Assembly: GCF_003054445.1 (NCBI RefSeq)
Contig: NC_042507.1
Coordinates: 1,302,001 to 1,366,000 of the forward strand
Origin: Pichia kudriavzevii
Lineage: Eukaryota; Ascomycota; Pichiomycetes; Pichiales; Pichiaceae
Direction of reading: 5' to 3'
Length of the DNA: 64,000 nucleotides
In this document: in pieces, positions 27,608-38,153 of the stretch
Numbering within the stretch: position 1 is the first letter of the stretch
Layout: each line of letters opens with the position of its first letter
Translations under genes and position numbers: made by a program
The notes under the pieces: model-generated
Told to the model about the DNA's origin: nothing
Databases searched by the model: none
What the model saw: the letters and a program-made list of their open reading frames with translations, nothing else

Positions 27608-28969
27608 CTACTTAAAATCTTCTCTCAAGATCGTATTCTTCACCTTCCGGGCGTCTTCATCGTCATCGTAAAACTCATTGTCAGGAATGATTCTCTCGTC
27701 ACGCTCCTTCAGACTGCCACCACGTGTATCAATGGCTTCTTTTGTGTCTTGGTCAACATCATCCTCAAAATCAGCCATGTCTCTTGGTACATCGTGCATC
27801 TGCACTGAGGGCGTATGTTTTGCATTGTCCAAGTTGGTGAAAATCTCAGTCATTATCCTATTCAAGTATTCGGGAGTGTTAGCATTGTGCATGTTACTTG
27901 GGCGGACTTCCATCTTGTAGTCCGGACCATAATATTCAAAGTAATCATTGAATGGTATCTCAGGTCCCAAAATCTTCTCATTCAACAACCCGGTCTCAAA
28001 GGACCAGGTACGTGCTACGTTTCTCATGGTGTATCCTCCCCCACCAACAATCATCAAGGGCAAGCCAAAGGACTTGAGATAGTTTACACAATTGGCATGC
28101 CCCTTCATCGATAGATTGAAACACCCCAATCGATCTCCTGATAATGAGTCTCCTCCACATTGCAACACAACTGCACTTGGTTGATACCAATCAATGACTC
28201 TCTTGATTATAGGCTCAAACAAATTCTTGTAAGTTTGGTCATCAATTCCGTCCCTTAGTGGAACATTGACAGCATGGTATTTACCTTTACCAACACCAAT
28301 ATCCCTCAACTCCCCGGTACCTGGGAAAAACTCTCCATATTTATGGAACGATACTGTCATCACCCTGTCGGTTGTATAAAACGCTTCCTCAACACCATCA
28401 CCATGGTGAACATCAATATCAATGTAGAGAACTCTTGGATGATACCTTAGCAACTCTAATATACCCAATACGATATCATTCACATAGCAAAATCCACTGG
28501 CTTCACTCTTCTTCGCATGATGTAACCCACCGGCATAGTTGATTGCAACATCACATTTCCCCCTATTCAATCTGGCTGCCCCCTCCATCGAGCCACCTCC
28601 AGATATAGAACAGTATTCAAATAGTCCATCGAAAACTGGACAATCATCCCCAACATTGAACTTAAGTTGCTCCTTGTTGAACATATCCAAATTGTCGGGC
28701 GTGACCCGAGCAAGGAAATCAACATATTCGTCAGTATGGAATTGTGTCATTTCTTGCCTCGTTGCTGGCTTTGCCCTGTATATCTCCATCGACTTGTACA
28801 ATCCATAATTCATAATCAACGAATGTGCCATTCTAATACGATGTGGTTTCATTGGGTGCGCTGACCCATAGGAATAGTTACCAACGTCGCTGTCGTAGAA
28901 ATACGCAATCCTCTTCTTGTTATTTGGATTCACAGTTAACTCTCCAAATGGCTTGTCTTCATATAACAT
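27608..28969 (-). CDS. RPD3: Class I histone deacetylase Rpd3
   Basis: The 453-residue protein has the complete class I HDAC domain: [22 protein letters not shown] at the N-terminus, the active-site His pair in [17 protein letters not shown] (His150, His151), zinc ligands in [12 protein letters not shown] (Asp186, His188) and [13 protein letters not shown], and [16 protein letters not shown]. The acidic C-terminal tail (DDVDQDTK...DDDEDA) is typical. Rpd3 is the catalytic subunit of the Rpd3L and Rpd3S repressor complexes. The length is near that of yeast Rpd3 (433). PFA3 lies immediately upstream on the same strand, a linkage also close in S. cerevisiae (YNL330C, YNL326C; remembered). Confidence 0.97.
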   Translation of the reverse strand: MLYEDKPFGELTVNPNNKKRIAYFYDSDVGNYSYGSAHPMKPHRIRMAHSLIMNYGLYKSMEIYRAKPATRQEMTQFHTDEYVDFLARVTPDNLDMFNKEQLKFNVGDDCPVFDGLFEYCSISGGGSMEGAARLNRGKCDVAINYAGGLHHAKKSEASGFCYVNDIVLGILELLRYHPRVLYIDIDVHHGDGVEEAFYTTDRVMTVSFHKYGEFFPGTGELRDIGVGKGKYHAVNVPLRDGIDDQTYKNLFEPIIKRVIDWYQPSAVVLQCGGDSLSGDRLGCFNLSMKGHANCVNYLKSFGLPLMIVGGGGYTMRNVARTWSFETGLLNEKILGPEIPFNDYFEYYGPDYKMEVRPSNMHNANTPEYLNRIMTEIFTNLDNAKHTPSVQMHDVPRDMADFEDDVDQDTKEAIDTRGGSLKERDERIIPDNEFYDDDEDARKVKNTILREDFK

Positions 28970-29212
28970 AGTTGTCTCGGTTCTTCTATAGCTTCAACTT
29001 GTCGGCGAAATATACAGTACTTTTCTCAAATAAACAATTCTATAACGTGTAAGCGTATAAACACATATAACGACGCTTATGCAATGATCTTAACTGTGAC
29101 AGTGCTCTTACTGATCAAGAAGAAAAGACGGGAACAAAGGAGGGGGGTGGGAGAAAAAAGGAGAGAATAATATAACCAACAACAAAGTTTTTTTTTTGGT
29201 TCTCATGTTTGA

Positions 29213-30121
29213 TCAAACTGACCTCTCTAGTTCTGAGCTCAACCTCGCCACGAGATTTCTCGAATTAACAAATTCCTCTCCGGCTAAGTTTGTCTCAAAA
29301 GAAACCCCTCCACCATTGTCACCCTCAACATTACCAACTGGCATGACAATGTTGTACCACTTCGTCCCCATTATGGATAGTACATTCCTTGTGACGCCCA
29401 GATCGAAGACGTTCAAGTGCCGTCTAGCCGTGTGTCTGTACCGCTGCCTCTCATACGATTCGATTGTAGTTCTATTGCGACACATTTGGTATATGGTAAA
29501 CCCGGTAAAGACCCCGATACACAACGTAAACACGACACCCAAACAGAAAACAAGTAGCACATGGACGCTAAACAACTCTGTGTCCCACTTGCCATCAACA
29601 AAGAACCCATAGAGGACGTTAAACGTCATACTTGTGACCACAAGCAAGTAAACCAAAGACCAACACAAAAACTGTACAAAGAATCGGTAATTCTTATATC
29701 CAATGCAAATGCCAAACCATGGACAATGGTGATCCATCTTCAATATACATTTGTCACATGCACTACAGTGATGTGTTCTATCGGGCTTCCAACATCGGCA
29801 TTTCGTGCAATATCTATATCTTCCGTCTCTTTTCATTGTTATCGAATCGCTCATACACAGAGGAACATTCTCCCCCCGTAGTTCTGGATAATCAACGGGC
29901 GATCCACTCCCAGTATAGAGTACCTTATAATATGTCCATAGCGACAGCACAAATGCAAATGTCGTAATGCAAATGCAAAATTTAGATCCATTGTACAATA
30001 TGAGGTACACCTTGAAAATCATCGTCCAATACGACCACACAAAGAGCAACGTTACGCTCAAAGGTGGGAAGGTACATGTTAGTACAACACAGAACGTGTT
30101 GGCAATATTGTATATACCCAT
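29213..30121 (-). CDS. PFA3: DHHC-type protein S-palmitoyltransferase, Pfa3-like
   Basis: The 302-residue protein has four membrane segments with a Cys-rich domain between the second and third. That domain runs RYCTKCRCWKPDRTHHCSACDKCILKMDHHCPWF, holding all zinc-binding Cys/His residues and the catalytic DHHC. After the fourth segment comes a TTxE-like motif, NRTTIESYE. Pfa3 sits on the vacuole and palmitoylates Vac8. The assignment to Pfa3 among the yeast DHHC enzymes rests on the short length, the layout and its position next to RPD3. Confidence 0.85.
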   Translation of the reverse strand: MGIYNIANTFCVVLTCTFPPLSVTLLFVWSYWTMIFKVYLILYNGSKFCICITTFAFVLSLWTYYKVLYTGSGSPVDYPELRGENVPLCMSDSITMKRDGRYRYCTKCRCWKPDRTHHCSACDKCILKMDHHCPWFGICIGYKNYRFFVQFLCWSLVYLLVVTSMTFNVLYGFFVDGKWDTELFSVHVLLVFCLGVVFTLCIGVFTGFTIYQMCRNRTTIESYERQRYRHTARRHLNVFDLGVTRNVLSIMGTKWYNIVMPVGNVEGDNGGGVSFETNLAGEEFVNSRNLVARLSSELERSV

Positions 30122-30259
30122 GCCACTGTGGTGAGAGAAAGAGAAAAGTTTCTATTTTCCCCTTCGTTATCTACACGTTATACATAAACTTGAGTTGTAC
30201 ATTATATTACATAATGCTGTACATAAAATATATTTTTCATGCCAACCTCAATTCGCTTC

Positions 30260-33200
30260 TCATTTTCCAGTATAGAAGGTGTCAATGATAAGCTGCAAGA
30301 ATTTACTGCTTGAGACAAACAATCCATCGAAAAGCTCCAATTCCCCCCTTTGCTCATACTCGTTTCTAATGAGCTCCTCTATACTGACACGACGAATCGA
30401 AACACCAACATTTAGGTGTACAACAAAATGTCCCGGTTTTTCGCACTCAACCACTAAACTTGGCCTTCGTATATGAAACCCGGACCTTGCAAACTCGTCG
30501 TTCACCTTAGTCACAACCTTTCTCTCCTGTAACTCCTTCAACGGCCTCTTCATTATACCAAATGACGAAGCTTTCGATGCCTTCCTAGGTCCACTGCTTC
30601 GAAAAAACTTAAATATCGATTCGTTTTTGGTGATTTCAACAACTTTGAACTTGCTATTTAGAACATCATCAATCTTCCTTTCAAATTCGTTGTATTGTTT
30701 GCTATAAAGTCTTGATCTTCTCTTCAACTCAGTTAAGGTGTCAACAACATTCTTTGCCTCTAATTTTCTCATCTTTTCCTGCTGTCTCTTATGGCGTATA
30801 TCATCGGCTAACAAATTGATGATTTTTTGGAAACCATCCGCTGAGGTTGTGACACCATTTTCCTGTAAATCGTATAACATTTTAATCGTTTCAACTTTCA
30901 ATTGCGGATAGCTATACTTGTGGGATTCATTGTTAATATTCATCTTCTTCTCGTGCCTGACGATTTCTAAATACCTTAGTTCGTCATTTGGTTCAATCTC
31001 GGCAACCAGCAGATCAACTAGATCTTCGAAATCACCATGCTGTACTTGCAAAATATAAGCGAGGAAGCGTTTCACCCTCATTATGACTCTCTCCATAACT
31101 AGTTGCTTTATATTGCCCTCTATCTCGACACCCTCCTCTAATCGTATGATGGTGTATCCATACTTGTCTACGGGTAGCTTTACGTCTTCTTTGATTTTCT
31201 CCAAATCGATATATGTTTTCAGCTCATCGATAGTCATCTTCAGTACATCATCTTCTTTGTGTATAATTTCATTGGTAAACTGATTCCATATACCTACTAC
31301 TTCTCTGATGTCTTCATATTTTATTTTCACAAATCCTTCTATATTGTCATCAAGGATCTTTTTGTATGAATTAAGACCAGTATTACCAATGATATCCTTA
31401 ATAAAACCAATAATGAAATTCCTCATCTCTTCCACGTAACCATTAAGACTCGAGAGATACGCCAATGATCCGTGAAACTTCCTGGAGCTTGCTATTTGAT
31501 TTAATACAATTCTCACAATTTGCAAGTTTCTGCTTATATTTGTAACTGTCTCAACATCATCGCTAATAGCATTGATATTAATGGAAAAATTTTCCGGGGT
31601 CTCAAAAATTGGTAAAATATAGCATTGCATGAAGATACTGCCAAGTAGACTCATTATGTATAGCCCACTCAATCCGGTGTTCTCTTTAAGAGTCAGATAC
31701 ATGTCATGAAGTAAACATCTAATATATTGTGGAAGCTTATTCACTTTCCTCTTTAGTATTTTCATGATCTCCGTGGTGGTCGTACGTAAATGCTGCATGT
31801 TCTGAATGTATGCCCTTTCAATAACTTTAACTTGAAATGGATTATCTCCATTCTCAAGAATCCTGCGCTCATTGTCATTCAAAGTCAAACTTTGTATAAT
31901 TAACGATGGATCATACTCAAAGGAAACTTCTTCGTCTGATGTTACAATAAAAATGATATCTTCGAGTATAGTCTTTGATAACCTTCTTTGCTGAATTAAG
32001 TTTGTGTACGCATGAATTAGAATTTCCCAATATGAATATTCAAATTCCAAATCCACACGATTCTTTATAATTTTTTTCAAACTTTCATCACCAAACCCTC
32101 TTAAATACTCTTTAAACGTGGAAACAACTAATTTCATGTAATAGTATTCCTCCCGATTTGGTTCCACACTGGTGTCTTTTTCCACTTCTCCGTAGTTAAA
32201 ACACAGTAATATCCAATCCTCCAAATTCCCGTGCTTCAATTCCACCAAGTCTCCACTATTTTCAAAATAATTCAATATAGTCGACCAGTAACTAGAATCC
32301 GTTTGTAGTATACTAAAAAACTTCCCTAATAGTAAACTTAAGTCGTTTGAAGACTTTTCAATAACTGGAGGTGTTTTGATAAAATTCGCCTCATCGACAT
32401 TATCCAAAGCATCGTTTCCCAAATCAACGTTTTTTTGGACTTTATTCATCATATTGCCTATATTGATGCCGTGTTTTTTCAATATTTCCATCTTAATTTT
32501 CAAATTATTGAACTTCTCAATTTCTTTTCTCACATTTGCCTTTTCGATTTGAATTTGCTCTTGTAATTTGATCAATTCGGCATTTTCGTCAAGTTCATGG
32601 TTGGATAACAGTGAGATATGTCTTTGCACGACCCTTAATGGTGGTACTTCGTTTTCCACTAATGAACGATACTGTAAATGGCCATGGACACCTTTGATTA
32701 TTGCTTGTAAACGACAAATACAAGGTTCTGCTAGGTGTAATCTCGCTTTGATTTCTCTAATTTCACGTCTCACAATGACACCTCGAACTATGTTTTGTAG
32801 TAGGATGACGTTATTTCTTTCAGCATGGATGTCTTCGACAAGACAGTCGTAATCAACTTTACTCTCAATTCCCCTCAGCATACTCTGAATTCCAATTATT
32901 TCGTTTTGATAAACCATTAAAGATTTTCTTAGCTCGGTAACATGTTTTCTAACCAGCACACCTTTGATTCTTGCCACAAAGTGGGAAATATGATCCCTCT
33001 CCATCCATAATTCATCAATCAGTTTGTTTAACCTTATACGTGTTAGCATTCCTCGAATAGAACTCTGTAACTCGAGAACATTTATGTGATCAATACTAGG
33101 CCTTTCAACGGGTAATGTTGCAATTTTCTTTTTTGTTGGAGAATGCATCAATTTTGAAGCCTTCCGCTCAGAAGACTGTAAAATCGGTAGTTCGGCATGG

Positions 33201-35536
33201 TATTGTGCGTTTCGCTGTCGTTCGGCGCTCCTAATTCTAACATTACCTGGTTGAGGAAGTTGTGGAACAGTAGGAAGGTTGTACTTTTCAAATAAATCAT
33301 CCTCAAAGGGAGCATCGAACGAAGTAGTGGATATAATTGAAGATGATAGCAGTTGCTTGGTTTTAGGAGATTTTGAAATGGATGTTTTGGTCATGCCTGA
33401 TGTTGGCTGTGGGGGTGGTTTCCTTTGTTTGCTCTTCCTTGGAGGCTTGAAACCGCTTTTGATCATCAATCTCATTGTACTACCACGAATAACCGATTGA
33501 AGTTTAATGATCTTGTTCAGTTCGAGTAATAAATCTTTACGAAATTTCCACATCTTTTCTCTCACTAACGAGCCTCTGATTGCATTCTGCAGTTGCGATA
33601 CTTCATCTGTATACTCCTTGATCATTGGAAGTTTTTCGACAAGTCTAGCATGAGCAACCCTATTTTTCAAAATAAGTCTCATGTTTGCTGATGACCCAAA
33701 TGCCTTCATTTCCTTGTTATAATATGCCTCTCTCGCAATCAAACCTCTAATCATCGATTGAAATTGAACAACTTCATTCACATACAACCTCAAAGTCTCT
33801 TTAGTAACAAAAATATCAAACCTTAGTAGGAATCCACGTGCCAAAGATTGAAGGTTGATGACGTGCCTCCCATGCTCGATTTCAGGCTCACCATCTGTTG
33901 TAGAAAATTGCGAGCTCCTCAAGAATTCAAAATCGTCATTGTCTATCATATACCGGTACTTAGCCTGAATTTCAGATATTGAATCAAGAGATACACTTAA
34001 AGGTATTGAATTAAACAAGTTTCTAGCTTCACGGGTAAGTTGTTGCTCTTCCTCTGACGGCGGGAGGAAAGCGTTATTATCTTCCTCGTCTTGTTCAGTT
34101 GTTTCATCAGTTGTTTTTTCAAATGTACTATCAAATGTGTGCTCAGATGAAGCATCGGCACTAACAAGGTGAACACTTAAAAGTTCATTATTTATTCCTA
34201 TTTCTTCCTCTGGACCTTCCGTCATTTCTTCCACTGGTGTTTCGCCTTTGGGTTCGTCGATTGGTGCTTCGGTTGGTGCTTCGGTTGGTGCTTCAACCGG
34301 CTTTTTAATCGGGTCTTCGACTTGAATAAGCTTTAGGTTTTTAATATCATCACCAACATTAACTCTAACAGCTTCTTCAAATCCTTCAATATATTTTCTC
34401 CCCAGAGGATATCTGCCAAATTTTTGTTTGATTTGATTCAAAAGGGAAACATCGAAATCATGTTCTTCCAGAACGCCGGCCTTTTCTTCAATCTTATCAA
34501 CTGCAGGAGACCTACCCATCATCGCCATATAACAACACAGCGCATGTAAGCAGGCTATTACTTTAGGAATATTTTTCTTCTCGTATAGATCGTTCGTTTC
34601 AAATATAAACAAAGATGGAAGCTTCTCACGTCTGGTGAATTCTAAAAATGTGACTATGTTTTGAGTAAATTTAAACTGTGCAGTTCTCATTCTGTATCCA
34701 TCATTATTCTCATAGATTCGTTTGGCATGATCAGGATCAAAATGCTGTGCCAATTTAGCAATAAGTACACCATTCGTCAAATAATCGGGAAATTCATGAA
34801 TTTGATTATCTTGCAATCCTATATCCAGATTAAGCACACCTTCAATCCATTTTTTAATTTCGATCATTCTGCAAACAAATGCCAATAGCTTAGAATTGTT
34901 TCTATCTTCGTCAATCCATGATTGTAGCGTGCCACATGAGGTGTTAGTAACAGTACCATTTGCGCTGAATTTCCTTGATACCTTCCGATTATTAGATATA
35001 GCTCTTTTAGATGATGTACATCTCTTTTTAGGTAGTATGATAGGAGCAGAAGTACTATTCTCTTCATTCTTCTTTGGAGTAAGTTTGGCTTGAATTGTAC
35101 TTAGTTTGTCTAAATTTTTTCGTGATGGTGAAGCCGACATTGCAGTATTGATCTTACCCATTCTGCCCATTTCACTGGTGGACATTTTATCTTCTGAAGT
35201 TTCCTTGTCCTGCTGTATTTTGTTATCTTGTTTGACAAAGATATTTCTACGTCCAAGCAATGGAGGTTTCATATCTGGTCTAGCAGGAAGACTGGCATTG
35301 TTCTCCTTTGCCTCCTGTTCCTTACGTAAAATCATCTTTTGGACATTGTTCAATGGCCGCTCAGACTTCTTAATTGGAGAACCAGGCGTTGCTGGTCGTG
35401 ATGAAACTTCATTTTGTTTTGGTCTCAACCGTGGGTTAGGTAGAAACGCATCATCTTCTTCTGAATTGGCCATCTTTAACATCTCTGCAGCCCTTTTGAT
35501 ACGCGGGCTTGCGGATGCAGGTGGTGTGAATGACAT
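30260..35536 (-). CDS. IQG1: IQGAP-related cytokinesis scaffold
   Basis: The 1758-residue protein has the IQGAP domains in order. A calponin-homology domain (about 220-340) includes IKKWIEGVL and FPDYLTNGVLIAKLAQHF. An acidic linker carries a short APTEAPTEAP repeat (about 410-425). About nine IQ-type motifs of the LQSxIRGxxxR pattern (about 560-990) follow, then a coiled coil, a Ras-GAP-related domain (about 1090-1450) and a C-terminal RGCt-like domain containing RMKNLEAK-type basic helices and IFKFFRSSG. It binds actin, myosin light chain and calmodulin and builds the actomyosin ring at the bud neck. It is longer than S. cerevisiae Iqg1 (1495), mainly in the N-terminal and linker regions. 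It is divergent from HSP90; the two are close neighbours in S. cerevisiae too. Confidence 0.95.
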   Translation of the reverse strand: MSFTPPASASPRIKRAAEMLKMANSEEDDAFLPNPRLRPKQNEVSSRPATPGSPIKKSERPLNNVQKMILRKEQEAKENNASLPARPDMKPPLLGRRNIFVKQDNKIQQDKETSEDKMSTSEMGRMGKINTAMSASPSRKNLDKLSTIQAKLTPKKNEENSTSAPIILPKKRCTSSKRAISNNRKVSRKFSANGTVTNTSCGTLQSWIDEDRNNSKLLAFVCRMIEIKKWIEGVLNLDIGLQDNQIHEFPDYLTNGVLIAKLAQHFDPDHAKRIYENNDGYRMRTAQFKFTQNIVTFLEFTRREKLPSLFIFETNDLYEKKNIPKVIACLHALCCYMAMMGRSPAVDKIEEKAGVLEEHDFDVSLLNQIKQKFGRYPLGRKYIEGFEEAVRVNVGDDIKNLKLIQVEDPIKKPVEAPTEAPTEAPIDEPKGETPVEEMTEGPEEEIGINNELLSVHLVSADASSEHTFDSTFEKTTDETTEQDEEDNNAFLPPSEEEQQLTREARNLFNSIPLSVSLDSISEIQAKYRYMIDNDDFEFLRSSQFSTTDGEPEIEHGRHVINLQSLARGFLLRFDIFVTKETLRLYVNEVVQFQSMIRGLIAREAYYNKEMKAFGSSANMRLILKNRVAHARLVEKLPMIKEYTDEVSQLQNAIRGSLVREKMWKFRKDLLLELNKIIKLQSVIRGSTMRLMIKSGFKPPRKSKQRKPPPQPTSGMTKTSISKSPKTKQLLSSSIISTTSFDAPFEDDLFEKYNLPTVPQLPQPGNVRIRSAERQRNAQYHAELPILQSSERKASKLMHSPTKKKIATLPVERPSIDHINVLELQSSIRGMLTRIRLNKLIDELWMERDHISHFVARIKGVLVRKHVTELRKSLMVYQNEIIGIQSMLRGIESKVDYDCLVEDIHAERNNVILLQNIVRGVIVRREIREIKARLHLAEPCICRLQAIIKGVHGHLQYRSLVENEVPPLRVVQRHISLLSNHELDENAELIKLQEQIQIEKANVRKEIEKFNNLKIKMEILKKHGINIGNMMNKVQKNVDLGNDALDNVDEANFIKTPPVIEKSSNDLSLLLGKFFSILQTDSSYWSTILNYFENSGDLVELKHGNLEDWILLCFNYGEVEKDTSVEPNREEYYYMKLVVSTFKEYLRGFGDESLKKIIKNRVDLEFEYSYWEILIHAYTNLIQQRRLSKTILEDIIFIVTSDEEVSFEYDPSLIIQSLTLNDNERRILENGDNPFQVKVIERAYIQNMQHLRTTTTEIMKILKRKVNKLPQYIRCLLHDMYLTLKENTGLSGLYIMSLLGSIFMQCYILPIFETPENFSININAISDDVETVTNISRNLQIVRIVLNQIASSRKFHGSLAYLSSLNGYVEEMRNFIIGFIKDIIGNTGLNSYKKILDDNIEGFVKIKYEDIREVVGIWNQFTNEIIHKEDDVLKMTIDELKTYIDLEKIKEDVKLPVDKYGYTIIRLEEGVEIEGNIKQLVMERVIMRVKRFLAYILQVQHGDFEDLVDLLVAEIEPNDELRYLEIVRHEKKMNINNESHKYSYPQLKVETIKMLYDLQENGVTTSADGFQKIINLLADDIRHKRQQEKMRKLEAKNVVDTLTELKRRSRLYSKQYNEFERKIDDVLNSKFKVVEITKNESIFKFFRSSGPRKASKASSFGIMKRPLKELQERKVVTKVNDEFARSGFHIRRPSLVVECEKPGHFVVHLNVGVSIRRVSIEELIRNEYEQRGELELFDGLFVSSSKFLQLIIDTFYTGK

Positions 35537-35915
35537 GGCAACTGACGTTCAAACGATACACCACTTCAAACGCAATTTAACTTCCTGATCCGGTATGCAA
35601 CTATCACAATAATAATTGCAGTGTTTACATTTTCATGAAGAAGAAAATAGAAAATCTGAGATAAAAATTCCAGAAAAATGCAGAAATTCCAGATTCGGCA
35701 AGTCCATGTTAAAAACTTCTCGAATGTTCTAATTACACAAATTGGATCGACTGAGCCTCCAAACTCTCGCCACTGACGTTCAAAGCTGAGCTTTGGAAGA
35801 AGACTTTATAAGGAGCAATTTTCCACCTTCCCAAGATCAAGGTCGCCACGTAGGTTCTTGACGTAAAATATAAATTCATTTTCACAAGCATTCAAACATA
35901 AACCAAAGCGCAAAA
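35537..35915 (+). promoter_or_regulatory. IQG1 / HSP90 divergent promoter
   Basis: The 379-base region has a perfect heat-shock element (listed separately), scattered GAA/TTC pentamers around 35640-35695 and 35795-35835, and two TATA candidates on the HSP90 side: TTTATAAGG (35805-35813) and TATAAATT (35869-35876). The A-rich leader CAAAAATG fits a highly expressed yeast gene. Confidence 0.7.
35716..35730 (+). promoter_or_regulatory. Perfect three-unit heat-shock element
   Basis: TTC (35717-35719), GAA (35722-35724) and TTC (35727-35729) alternate with exact two-base gaps, the consensus for a trimer of Hsf1. It lies about 187 bases upstream of the HSP90 ATG. Confidence 0.85.
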
Positions 35916-38012
35916 ATGTCTAAGTCTGAATCCTATGAGTTCCAAGCTGAGATTTCTCAGTTGATGTCTCTTTTCATTAACACTGTTTACTCAAACAAGG
36001 AAATCTTCTTGAGAGAATTAATCTCCAACGCATCTGATTCTCTTGACAAGATCAGATACCAATCTCTTTCAGATGAAAAGGTTTTGGAATCCGAGCCAGA
36101 ACTATTTATCAGAATCACTCCAAAGCCAGAAGAAAAGGTTTTAGAAATCAGAGATTCCGGTATTGGTATGACCAAGGCAGAACTGGTCAAGAACTTAGGT
36201 ACTATTGCAAAGTCTGGTACTAAATCTTTTATGGAAGCTTTAACTGCAGGTGCTGATGTTTCTATGATCGGTCAATTCGGTGTTGGTTTCTACTCTGTTT
36301 TCTTAGTTGCAGACAAGGTTCAAGTTATCTCTAAATCTAATGACGATGAACAATACGTTTGGGAATCTAATGCTGGTGGTAAATTCACTGTTACTCTTGA
36401 TGAAACCAACGAAAGAATTGGTAGAGGTACCATTGTCAGAATCTTCTTGAAGGAAGACCAATTAGAATATTTGGAAGAAAAGAGAATTAAGGAAGTTGTC
36501 AAGAAGCACTCCGAATTCGTTGCTTACCCAATCCAATTGGTTGTTACCAAGGAAGTCGAAAAGAAGGTTGAAGAAGAAAAGAAAGAAGAAGAGACTTCTG
36601 ACGATAAAGAAGCAAAGTTGGAGGAAGTTAAAGATGAAGATGACAAGGCTGAAGAAAAGACTGTCAAGGAATTAGTCACTGAAACCGAAGAATTGAACAA
36701 GACTAAGCCATTGTGGACTAGAAACCCATCTGAAATCACCCAAGATGAATACAATGCATTCTACAAATCCATCTCTAACGATTGGGAAGATCCATTAGCA
36801 GTTAAGCACTTCTCTGTTGAAGGTCAATTAGAATTTAAGGCTATTCTTTTTGTTCCAAAGAGAGCGCCATTTGATTTATTCGAATCAAAGAAGAAGAAGT
36901 CCAACATCAAGTTGTACGTTAGAAGAGTTTTCATTACTGACGATGCTGAAGAGTTAATTCCAGAATGGTTATCTTTCGTTAGGGGTGTTGTTGACTCTGA
37001 AGACTTACCATTAAACTTATCCAGAGAAATGTTACAACAAAACAAGATCTTGAAGGTCATCAGAAAGAACATTGTTAAGAAGTGTATTGAAACTTTCAAT
37101 GAAATTTCTGAAGACAAGGAACAATTTGATAAGTTCTACCAAGCTTTCTCTAAGAATATCAAGTTAGGTATTCACGAAGATGCTCAGAACAGGGGTGCTC
37201 TTGCTAAATTATTAAGATTCTACTCCACCAACTCCACTGAAGAAATGACTTCTTTGTCCGATTATGTCACAAGAATGCCAGAACAACAGAAGAACATCTA
37301 CTTCATTACCGGTGAGTCCTTAAAGGCTGTTGAAAAGTCTCCATTCTTAGACGCACTAAAGGCTAAGGGCTTTGAAGTCTTGTTCTTAGTTGATCCAATC
37401 GACGAATATGCAATGACTCAATTAAAGGAATTTGAAGATAAGAAGTTAGTTGATATCACCAAGGACTTCGAATTAGAAGAAACCGAAGAAGAAAAGAAGA
37501 AGAGAGAAGAAGAAATCAAGGAATTCGAACCATTAACCAAGGCATTGAAGGATATCTTGGGTGATCAAGTTGAAAAGGTTGTTGTTTCTCACAAGTTGGT
37601 TGATTCTCCAGCTGCTATCAGAACTGCACAATTCGGTTGGTCTGCTAACATGGAAAGAATTATGAAGGCACAAGCTCTAAGAGACACTTCTATGTCTTCT
37701 TACATGTCTTCTAAGAAGATCTTTGAAATCTCCCCATCTTCTCCAATCATTAAGGCATTAAAGAACAAGGTTGAAGAAAACGGTCCAGATGACAGAGTTG
37801 TCAAGAACTTGACCACATTATTGTACGATACTGCATTACTAACCTCTGGTTTCTCCTTGGAAGAGCCAACTGCATTCTCCAAGAGAGTTAACTCCTTAAT
37901 TGCATTAGGTTTGAACATCGAAGAGGAAGAAGAAGCAGCACCTGAAGCAGCAACCGAGACAAAGCCTGTGGCTGAAGAAGAAGCTGAATCTGCTATGGAA
38001 GAAGTTGATTAA
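35916..38012 (+). CDS. HSP82: Cytosolic Hsp90 molecular chaperone
   Basis: The 698-residue protein is a full Hsp90. It has the N-terminal ATPase domain with [22 protein letters not shown], the GIGMTKAEL lid and [18 protein letters not shown] highly charged E/K linker (about 205-255) leads to the middle domain with Arg in [14 protein letters not shown], then the dimerisation domain and the terminal MEEVD that docks TPR co-chaperones. Codon use is strongly skewed to a few codons (AAG, GAA, TTG/TTA, GGT), as in highly expressed yeast genes. A CTG at 36183-36185 codes the conserved Leu of KAEL, supporting the standard code. Whether it corresponds to HSP82 or HSC82 is arbitrary, since that pair arose within the Saccharomyces lineage. 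Confidence 0.98.
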   Translation: MSKSESYEFQAEISQLMSLFINTVYSNKEIFLRELISNASDSLDKIRYQSLSDEKVLESEPELFIRITPKPEEKVLEIRDSGIGMTKAELVKNLGTIAKSGTKSFMEALTAGADVSMIGQFGVGFYSVFLVADKVQVISKSNDDEQYVWESNAGGKFTVTLDETNERIGRGTIVRIFLKEDQLEYLEEKRIKEVVKKHSEFVAYPIQLVVTKEVEKKVEEEKKEEETSDDKEAKLEEVKDEDDKAEEKTVKELVTETEELNKTKPLWTRNPSEITQDEYNAFYKSISNDWEDPLAVKHFSVEGQLEFKAILFVPKRAPFDLFESKKKKSNIKLYVRRVFITDDAEELIPEWLSFVRGVVDSEDLPLNLSREMLQQNKILKVIRKNIVKKCIETFNEISEDKEQFDKFYQAFSKNIKLGIHEDAQNRGALAKLLRFYSTNSTEEMTSLSDYVTRMPEQQKNIYFITGESLKAVEKSPFLDALKAKGFEVLFLVDPIDEYAMTQLKEFEDKKLVDITKDFELEETEEEKKKREEEIKEFEPLTKALKDILGDQVEKVVVSHKLVDSPAAIRTAQFGWSANMERIMKAQALRDTSMSSYMSSKKIFEISPSSPIIKALKNKVEENGPDDRVVKNLTTLLYDTALLTSGFSLEEPTAFSKRVNSLIALGLNIEEEEEAAPEAATETKPVAEEEAESAMEEVD

Positions 38013-38153
38013 GCGATTTAATGAATAGTTTATAAAATAATATTAATAATCTGCACAACGTCTTAATTTTTTTTGTATACAAAGCTTTTAATAATTACCC
38101 AATACATATGCGTATATAATAGGTAAATATAAATGAATCATAAATTTAGTAAG

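Noticed and set aside
29113-29122. GATCAAGAAG resembling the U1 stem-loop I loop
   Set aside because: No ATACTTAC lies upstream and no stem flanks it; a chance decamer.
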